Positions 58,919-64,000 of a DNA stretch of 64,000 nucleotides are shown here, piece by piece. The translations under genes and the position numbers were made by a program. Source of the DNA: Roseicella aerolata (lineage in GTDB: Bacteria > Pseudomonadota > Alphaproteobacteria > Acetobacterales > Acetobacteraceae). The DNA lies in contig NZ_JAJAQI010000017.1 of NCBI RefSeq assembly GCF_020523605.1, forward strand, positions 1-64,000, read 5' to 3'. The notes below the pieces were generated by a model, which saw only the letters and a list, made by a program, of their open reading frames with translations, was not told the origin of the DNA and ran no database searches. Each line of letters starts with the position of its first letter. Position 1 is the stretch's first letter.

Positions 58919-60298
58919 ATGACCGCGCGCGGGTGGCACCCCGGAAGCTGGCGGGACATGCCGATCCGGCAGGTTCCCGAATACCCTGATCAGGCGAAGC
59001 TGGCGGAGGCGGAGGCGCGGCTGGCCAAATGGCCGCCACTGGTCTTCGCCGGGGAGGCCCGCCGGCTGAAGGCGGCGCTGGCCAAGGCGGGGGAGGGCCA
59101 GGCCTTCATCCTGCAGGGCGGCGACTGCGCCGAGAGCTTCTCCGACTTCACCGCCAACATCATCCGCGACACCTTCCGGGTGCTGCTGCAGATGGCTGTC
59201 GTGCTGACCTTCGGCGGCGGCACGCCGGTGGTGAAGCTCGGCCGCATGGCCGGGCAATTCGCCAAGCCGCGCAGCTCGGATGTCGAGACGAAGGACGGCA
59301 CCACCCTGCCTTCCTATCGCGGCGACATCATCAACGGCCCCGCCTTCACCGCCGAGGCGCGCATCCCGGACCCGTCCCGGATGGATTTTGCCTATATGCA
59401 GTCGGCCGGCACGCTGAACCTGCTGCGCGCCTTCGCGACGGGCGGCTATGCCGACCTGCACCAGGTGCATCGCTGGAATCTCGGCTTCGTCGCCCGCAGC
59501 CCGCTGGCCGACCGCTACCAGGACCTGGCGCACCGGATCGACGAGACGCTCTCCTTCATGCAGGCCTGCGGCATGTCCGACCTGCCGCAGGTGCGGGAGA
59601 CCGATTTCTACACCAGCCACGAGGCGCTGCTGCTGCCCTATGAGCAGGCGCTGACGCGCATCGATTCCACCACCGGCGACCACTACGCCTGCTCGGCGCA
59701 TTTCCTCTGGATCGGCGACCGCACCCGGCAGCCGGAGGGCGCGCATGTCGAGTTCATGCGCGGCCTCAGGAACCCGATCGGGATGAAGGTCGGGCCCTCG
59801 ATGGAGGCCGACGAGCTGGTCCGGCTCACCGAGATCCTGAACCCAGAGAACGAGATGGGGCGGCTCACCCTCATCGCGCGCATGGGGGCGGACAAGATCG
59901 AGGCGAAGCTGCCGCCGCTGCTGCGCGCGGTGAAGCGGGCCGGCCGCAAGGTGGTCTGGCTCTCGGACCCGATGCACGGCAACACCACCACCGTCGCGGG
60001 CTACAAGACCCGGCCCTTCGATGCGGTGCTGGGCGAGGTCCGCCGCTTCTTCGACTGCCACGCGGCCGAGGGCACCCAGCCCGGCGGCGTGCATGTCGAG
60101 ATGACGGGGCAGGAGGTGACGGAATGCCTCGGCGGTGCCCATCGCCTCTCCGAGGCCGACCTGGCGCTGCGCTACCAGACCTTCTGCGACCCGCGGCTGA
60201 ATGCCGAGCAGTCGCTGGAACTCGCCTTCCTCATCGCGGAGGAGCTGAAGGCCCGCCGTGCCTCCGGCCCGGCGCAGCCGGCCCGCGCGGCCGAGTAG
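58919..60298 (+). CDS. aroF: 3-deoxy-7-phosphoheptulonate synthase, class II
   Basis: 459-aa class II (plant-type) DAHP synthase that joins PEP and erythrose 4-phosphate to begin the shikimate pathway. Conserved blocks: [20 protein letters not shown] (metal Cys), [73 protein letters not shown] and [20 protein letters not shown]. Full length. The symbol for this class varies (aroF, aroG or aroH), so it is a label rather than a certain name. The gene reads towards the nicotinate phosphoribosyltransferase with a 16-bp gap. Confidence 0.93.
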   Translation: MTARGWHPGSWRDMPIRQVPEYPDQAKLAEAEARLAKWPPLVFAGEARRLKAALAKAGEGQAFILQGGDCAESFSDFTANIIRDTFRVLLQMAVVLTFGGGTPVVKLGRMAGQFAKPRSSDVETKDGTTLPSYRGDIINGPAFTAEARIPDPSRMDFAYMQSAGTLNLLRAFATGGYADLHQVHRWNLGFVARSPLADRYQDLAHRIDETLSFMQACGMSDLPQVRETDFYTSHEALLLPYEQALTRIDSTTGDHYACSAHFLWIGDRTRQPEGAHVEFMRGLRNPIGMKVGPSMEADELVRLTEILNPENEMGRLTLIARMGADKIEAKLPPLLRAVKRAGRKVVWLSDPMHGNTTTVAGYKTRPFDAVLGEVRRFFDCHAAEGTQPGGVHVEMTGQEVTECLGGAHRLSEADLALRYQTFCDPRLNAEQSLELAFLIAEELKARRASGPAQPARAAE

Positions 60299-60314
60299 GG
60301 CAGGGAGGCCCATC

Positions 60315-61472
60315 ATGGACCGATCGCCGCCGATCAGCCCCGCGGAGGCGGCGATTTCCAGCCGTACCGACGCCTATTTCAACCGCACGCGGGCGATCGT
60401 GCAGCGCTTCGGCGATGCCCGCGTCACCTACGCCGTCTTCCTCCGCCGCCCCGTGGTCAGCGCGCCGAGGCTGGCGGTGGAATGGCTGGAGGGCGTGGCG
60501 CGGGAGCGCGGCACGCGCTTCGAGATCGAGGTGATGCACCCGGAAGGGACCTGGGTCGGCGCCGGCGATCCCATCCTCACCATCACCGGCTCCTTCGTGG
60601 AACTCGCGGATCTCGAGACGCTCTATCTGCAGAAGCTCGGCTCGCCCTGCGTCGCCGCGCACAATGCCTACCAGATGTGCCTGGAACTGCCGAAGGTCGC
60701 CTTCCTCGCCATGGATGCGCGGCACTGCGCCGGCTTCGAGATGCAGGACATGATGGCCTATGCCGCGAGCGTCGGCGGCCGGGCGGCGCAGAAGGAGGGG
60801 GCGCGGGGCTTCATCGGCAACGCGACGGATGCGACCGCCCACTGGTTCGGCGCGCCGCGCGGCTACGGGACCATGCCGCATGCGCTGATCGGCTATGCCG
60901 GCTCCACCCTCCGCGCCGCCGAGATGTTCCATGAAGCCTTCCCCGAGGACAACCTGACGGTCCTGACCGATTATTTCGGGCGGGAGGTGACGGACGGCCT
61001 CGCGGTCTGCCGCCGCTTCCCGGAACTGGCGGCGGAGGGGCGGCTGGCGGTGCGGCTCGACACCCATGGCGGCCGCTTCCTGGAAGGGCTGGACCCGGCC
61101 GAGAGCTATGCGGTGCTGGAACGCCACGCGCCCGGTGCCATCCGCCGCTACCGCAGCGAGACCGAGCTGCGCCACCTCGTCGGCACCGGCGTCTCCGCCG
61201 CCGCGGTGTGGAAGATGCGCGAGGCGCTGGAGGAGGCCGGCTTCCCGAAGGTGCGGATCGTCGCCTCCTCCGGCTTCAACGTGCAGAAATGCCGGGTGAT
61301 GGCGGAGGCGAAGGCGCCAATCGACGTGGTCGGCACCGGCAGCTTCCTGCCCGATACCTGGTCCGAGACCTACGCCACGGCCGACATCATCGCCTATGAC
61401 GGGCAGGCGCGGGTGAAGGTGGGCCGCGAATTCCTGCTGCAGCGCAAGCGGAACGGGAAGAACGGCGGCTGA
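60315..61472 (+). CDS. Nicotinate phosphoribosyltransferase family protein
   Basis: 385 aa, the shorter NAPRTase form. Start 60315 has GGGAGG upstream. Landmarks: SRTDAYFNRTRAIVQRFGDA, VELADLETLYLQKLGSPCVA, AMDARHCAGFEMQDMMAYAA, FIGNATDATAHWFGAPRGYG, VRLDTHGGRFLEGLDP and SSGFNVQKCRVMAEAKAPID, VVGTGSFLPD. It makes NaMN from nicotinate and PRPP in NAD salvage. It follows the DAHP synthase at 16 bp, so a shared transcript is likely although the pathways differ. The longer upstream frame is rejected. Confidence 0.88.
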   Translation: MDRSPPISPAEAAISSRTDAYFNRTRAIVQRFGDARVTYAVFLRRPVVSAPRLAVEWLEGVARERGTRFEIEVMHPEGTWVGAGDPILTITGSFVELADLETLYLQKLGSPCVAAHNAYQMCLELPKVAFLAMDARHCAGFEMQDMMAYAASVGGRAAQKEGARGFIGNATDATAHWFGAPRGYGTMPHALIGYAGSTLRAAEMFHEAFPEDNLTVLTDYFGREVTDGLAVCRRFPELAAEGRLAVRLDTHGGRFLEGLDPAESYAVLERHAPGAIRRYRSETELRHLVGTGVSAAAVWKMREALEEAGFPKVRIVASSGFNVQKCRVMAEAKAPIDVVGTGSFLPDTWSETYATADIIAYDGQARVKVGREFLLQRKRNGKNGG

Positions 61473-61768
61473 GCGGAGCCGGCCCCCGGCCACATCGCCC
61501 GGGGCGGCAACCGGGCGATGCGCCGCTGACGCCGGGTATCTGTTCCAATGGCCGTCCCGCGGCCAACCTCCCGGGGGGCAGGCCCGGCCTGCCGGCGCGG
61601 ATCGCAGCGGGGCGTGAAGGCGCGACCCTGCTCCTGCGCCCCGATGCCCTGCCGAGGACCGCGTTCGGCTACCGACGCGATCCGCTGTAGAAGCGCGGCC
61701 GGTGATCCGCGTGCCTTCCGGCCCGTTCGGCGTTATCCCGCCATCACCGGCCCCATGGACCTGAGGCA

Positions 61769-62152
61769 ATGAGCGCATTCGACACCGGCCTGTTCGGCCA
61801 GCAGGGCGGCTATGCCGTCCGCATCCTGGACCTCTCGGGCGGCAACGGCTCGGACCCGGTCGAGACCATCCGCGGCTTCCAGACGCTGGAGCACGCCAAT
61901 GCCTTCGCCCGCCGCTATGTGCGGGACAGCCTGGAGCGCTGCCGGACGCGCGGCATGACGCCGGCCGATGTGGTGCAGGCCTGGTTCGCCTTCGGCGAGG
62001 ATGCCGAGGTGCTGGGCGGCGCCGAGCAGGCCTGGCGCAGCGCCGCCGAGCTGAATGATTTCGCCGCCCGCCCGCCCGCGGATGCCGAGGAGCGCAACTG
62101 GCGCGCCCTCGATCCCCGCCGCGACGAGGATGCGGCGGAGGAGGAGGAATGA
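61769..62152 (+). CDS. Small protein of unknown function, homologous to its downstream neighbour
   Basis: 127 aa. GAGG precedes the ATG. No signal or membrane span; the C-terminus is very acidic (DEDAAEEEE). The centre (IRGFQTLEHANAFARRYVRD, SLERCRTRGMTPADVVQAWF, AFGEDAEV) aligns without major gaps to the centre of the next gene (VEGFASAEAAQEYARRFIRA), and the ends share ALDPR/ALEPR. The two are tandem paralogues, each starting inside the previous stop (ATGA). The family is unrecognised. They run directly into gltX. Confidence 0.8.
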   Translation: MSAFDTGLFGQQGGYAVRILDLSGGNGSDPVETIRGFQTLEHANAFARRYVRDSLERCRTRGMTPADVVQAWFAFGEDAEVLGGAEQAWRSAAELNDFAARPPADAEERNWRALDPRRDEDAAEEEE

Positions 62153-62457
62153 GCCGCCACAGCGTCCGCTGCGGCGACCATGCCGATGCCGGCGACCCGG
62201 AGGAGGAATGGCTGGTGGAGGGCTTCGCCTCCGCCGAGGCGGCGCAGGAATATGCCCGCCGCTTCATCCGCGCCCAGATCGAGGATCTGCGGCGCGAGGC
62301 CGGCTCGCCCGAGGAACTGGCCGCCATGTACCGCCGCTGGGGCGAATACGCCGTGACCCCGGGCTTCGACGCCGAGGCCTGGGTCGCCCATTGCATCGCC
62401 AACCCTGCCGCCCGCCGGCAGGACACCGACTACGCCGCCCTGGAGCCCCGCTCGTGA
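62149..62457 (+). CDS. Small protein of unknown function, paralogue of the upstream gene
   Basis: 102 aa, starting in the ATGA overlap with the previous gene and ending in a GTGA overlap with gltX. The conserved core is EEWLVEGFASAEAAQEYARR then FIRAQIEDLRREAGSPEELA and AMYRRWGEYAVTPGFDAEAW. Both paralogues have the pattern GF-x-(S/T)-x-E-x-A-(x)3-(Y/F)-ARR-(F/Y), a short helix-rich domain with paired Arg. Unlike its neighbour it has no acidic tail. Its position implies co-expression with Glu-tRNA synthetase, but no role is proposed. Confidence 0.8.
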   Translation: MSRHSVRCGDHADAGDPEEEWLVEGFASAEAAQEYARRFIRAQIEDLRREAGSPEELAAMYRRWGEYAVTPGFDAEAWVAHCIANPAARRQDTDYAALEPRS

Positions 62458-63788
62458 AACTCCGCTTCGCCCCGTCGCCGACGGGCTTCCTCCATGTCGG
62501 CAATGCCCGTGTCGCGCTGGTCAATTGGCTGCTCGCCCGCCAGCAGGGCGGCCAGGTGCTGCTGCGCCTCGACGACACCGACACCGAGCGCAGCAGGGCC
62601 GAATATGCCGAGGCGCTGGAGGAGGACCTGCGCTGGCTCGGCCTCGACTGGGACGAACAGTTCCGCCAGTCCGACCGCCTGCCGCTCTACCAGGCCGCCG
62701 CCGAGCGGCTGAAGAAGGCCGGCCGGCTCTATCCCTGCTTCGAGTCCGAGGAGGAGCTCCGCTACAAGCGGGAGCAGCAACTCCGCCAGAAGCGCCCGCC
62801 CATCTATGACCGCGGTGCGCTCAAGATGACGCCGGAGCAGTACGAGCGGGCGCTGGCCAACGGGAAGACGCCCTATTGGCGCTTCCTGCTCGAGATGCGG
62901 GAGGTCGCTTGGCAGGACGGTGTGCTCGGCCGCCGCAGCGTGAAGCTGCCGAGCCTGTCGGACCCGGTGCTGATCCGCGCCGACGGCACGCCGCTCTACA
63001 CCTTCACCAGCGTGGTGGACGACCTCGAGAGCGGCATCACCCATATCGTGCGGGGCGAGGACCACGTCACCAATACGGGCGTGCAGATCGATCTCTGGCA
63101 GGCGCTGGGCGGTGACCCTAAGGCACTCGCCTTCGCGCATCTGCCGCTGCTGACGGATTCCGATGGCGGGCCGCTCTCCAAGCGGCTCGGCTCGCTCGCC
63201 CTGCGCCAGCTCCGCCGGGACGGGGTGGAGCCGGCGGCGCTGGCCGGCTACCTCGCTGCGCTCGGCACCGCGCAGGACCCGCAGGCGGGGATGCCGCGCG
63301 ACCTGGTGCCGGGCTTCCGGCTCACCGCCATCTCGAAATCCGCGGCGCGCTTCGATGTGCAGCAACTGCTGGCGCTGAACCGCAGGCACCTGCACGCCCT
63401 GGGCTTCGAGGCGGTGCGTGCGCACCTGCCGGAGGGGGCGGACGAAGCCTTCTGGCATGCCATCCGCGGCAATCTCGACCTGCTCTCGGAAGCGCGGGGC
63501 TGGTTCGAGGTGGTGCGCGGCACCGTCGTCCCGCCGCCCCAGCCGGGGGAGGAGGAGTATCTCCGCACCGCGCTGGCCGCCCTGCCGCCCGGCCCCTGGG
63601 ACGAGGCGACCTGGGGCGCCTGGACCGGGGCGCTGAAGGAACGGACGGGGCGGAAGGGCAAGGCGCTGTTCCTGCCGCTGCGCCTGGCCCTGACGGGCGA
63701 GGAGCACGGCCCCGACCTCAGGACGCTGCTGCCCCTGATCGGGCCAGAGCGGGCGGCGCTGCGGCTGCGGGTGGCGGCCGGGGGCTGA
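62454..63788 (+). CDS. gltX: Glutamate-tRNA ligase
   Basis: 444 aa, class I synthetase. The GTG start overlaps the previous stop (GTGA), which gives the canonical N-terminus MKLRFAPSPTGFLHVGNAR with the HIGH-type motif HVGN. The catalytic region continues with LRLDDTDTERS, PIYDRG, RADGTPLYTFTSVVDDLESGITHI (substrate loop) and the KMSKS-type motif PLSKRLGSLAL. The anticodon-binding part (from about residue 310) is compact, making the protein shorter than the usual 470-490 aa. Alphaproteobacteria often have two GltX copies; which tRNAs this one charges cannot be told. Confidence 0.92.
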   Translation: MKLRFAPSPTGFLHVGNARVALVNWLLARQQGGQVLLRLDDTDTERSRAEYAEALEEDLRWLGLDWDEQFRQSDRLPLYQAAAERLKKAGRLYPCFESEEELRYKREQQLRQKRPPIYDRGALKMTPEQYERALANGKTPYWRFLLEMREVAWQDGVLGRRSVKLPSLSDPVLIRADGTPLYTFTSVVDDLESGITHIVRGEDHVTNTGVQIDLWQALGGDPKALAFAHLPLLTDSDGGPLSKRLGSLALRQLRRDGVEPAALAGYLAALGTAQDPQAGMPRDLVPGFRLTAISKSAARFDVQQLLALNRRHLHALGFEAVRAHLPEGADEAFWHAIRGNLDLLSEARGWFEVVRGTVVPPPQPGEEEYLRTALAALPPGPWDEATWGAWTGALKERTGRKGKALFLPLRLALTGEEHGPDLRTLLPLIGPERAALRLRVAAGG

Positions 63789-64000
63789 CGGCCGGGAGGA
63801 TCGGCCGGGCGGCGGTCTGCGCCGGAGGGCGTGGCGGCTGCGCCGCCGGGATGAGGAGGGGCCTTCGGGCCGCCGCGGCCATGGCCCGGCCAGAGCGGAT
63901 CGCAGAGGGGCGCGGAAGCCCCGAAGCGTGAATCCGTTTCGCCATTCGGACGGGAGCGCCATCCCGTCAGCCCGTGCATGTCCGGATGCGATCCTTGGCC

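Noticed and set aside
63928-64000. A possible partial gene starting GTG at 63928 (MNPFRHSDGSAIPS…) running off the window
   Set aside because: No ribosome site and only 24 codons visible; no recognisable family, so it is not called.
1-64000. tRNA, rRNA or CRISPR
   Set aside because: No cloverleaf with a GGTTCGA-type T-arm, no rRNA-like conserved blocks, and no regularly spaced short repeats were seen. The dispersed repeats are hundreds to thousands of bases apart and are not arrays.

Overview
This 64-kb window has very high GC (roughly 70% or more by eye), dense gene packing, many 1-4 bp stop/start overlaps (ATGA, GTGA) and an alphaproteobacterial gene repertoire. Together these suggest a chromosome of the family Acetobacteraceae, Roseomonas-like. 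That placement is inferred from gene content and codon bias, not from a database search. No rRNA, tRNA or CRISPR array was seen.

Layout. 1-1.2 kb: the tail of an IS630-type transposase, a lower-GC gene-free stretch and a stand-alone transposase-like N-terminal domain. 1.4-6.8 kb: a class II glutamine amidotransferase coupled to a HemD-like protein, two tiny genes coupled to a Bug-type solute receptor, a cupin and a cysteine synthase. 7.1-10.9 kb: a complete polyamine-type ABC importer. 11-15 kb: a secreted cyclase-family protein, then a divergent dihydropyrimidinase / M20 amidohydrolase pair for cyclic ureides. 15.3-19.3 kb: a hybrid histidine kinase with its own DctP-like periplasmic binding protein. 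19.6-27.6 kb: a second Bug receptor, a 2OG-Fe(II) oxygenase, an ABC exporter, a CYTH protein with an unknown partner, an alpha/beta hydrolase and an MFS transporter. 28.1-34.1 kb: the isoprenoid operon xseB-ispA-dxs-tlyA, a thioesterase, a thiolase and a 48-aa gene. 34.5-46.4 kb: an unknown protein, a secreted M10 metalloprotease, a VOC protein, aroC, fabI, pdxH, a kinase-like/AAA fusion, a universal stress protein, a methyltransferase, a pirin and an Ldh-family oxidoreductase. 46.7-54 kb: an ATP-grasp/alpha-E fusion coupled to a transglutaminase, an overlapping pair of envelope proteins and a zinc metallopeptidase. 54.3-63.8 kb: succinate-semialdehyde dehydrogenase, a YeeE/YedE transporter, glutathione reductase, class II DAHP synthase, nicotinate phosphoribosyltransferase, and a translationally coupled pair of homologous small proteins leading into gltX.

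The most distinctive non-coding signal is a family of intergenic palindromic elements of about 90-200 bp (5018-5170, 26018-26220, 34300-34428, and a diverged subfamily at 23739-23888, 38164-38307 and 46551-46647). They have terminal inverted repeats starting T(G/C)A(C/T)ACC and a shared core. In four cases the terminal TGA of the element is the stop codon of the adjacent gene. They look like MITE-type elements that settle at gene 3' ends and may act as terminators.

Functionally the window mixes core metabolism (isoprenoid precursors, shikimate pathway, fatty acid synthesis, PLP, NAD salvage, glutathione, Glu-tRNA) with the scavenging apparatus usual in soil or water Acetobacteraceae: periplasmic receptors, hydantoin/pyrimidine hydrolysis and polyamine uptake.
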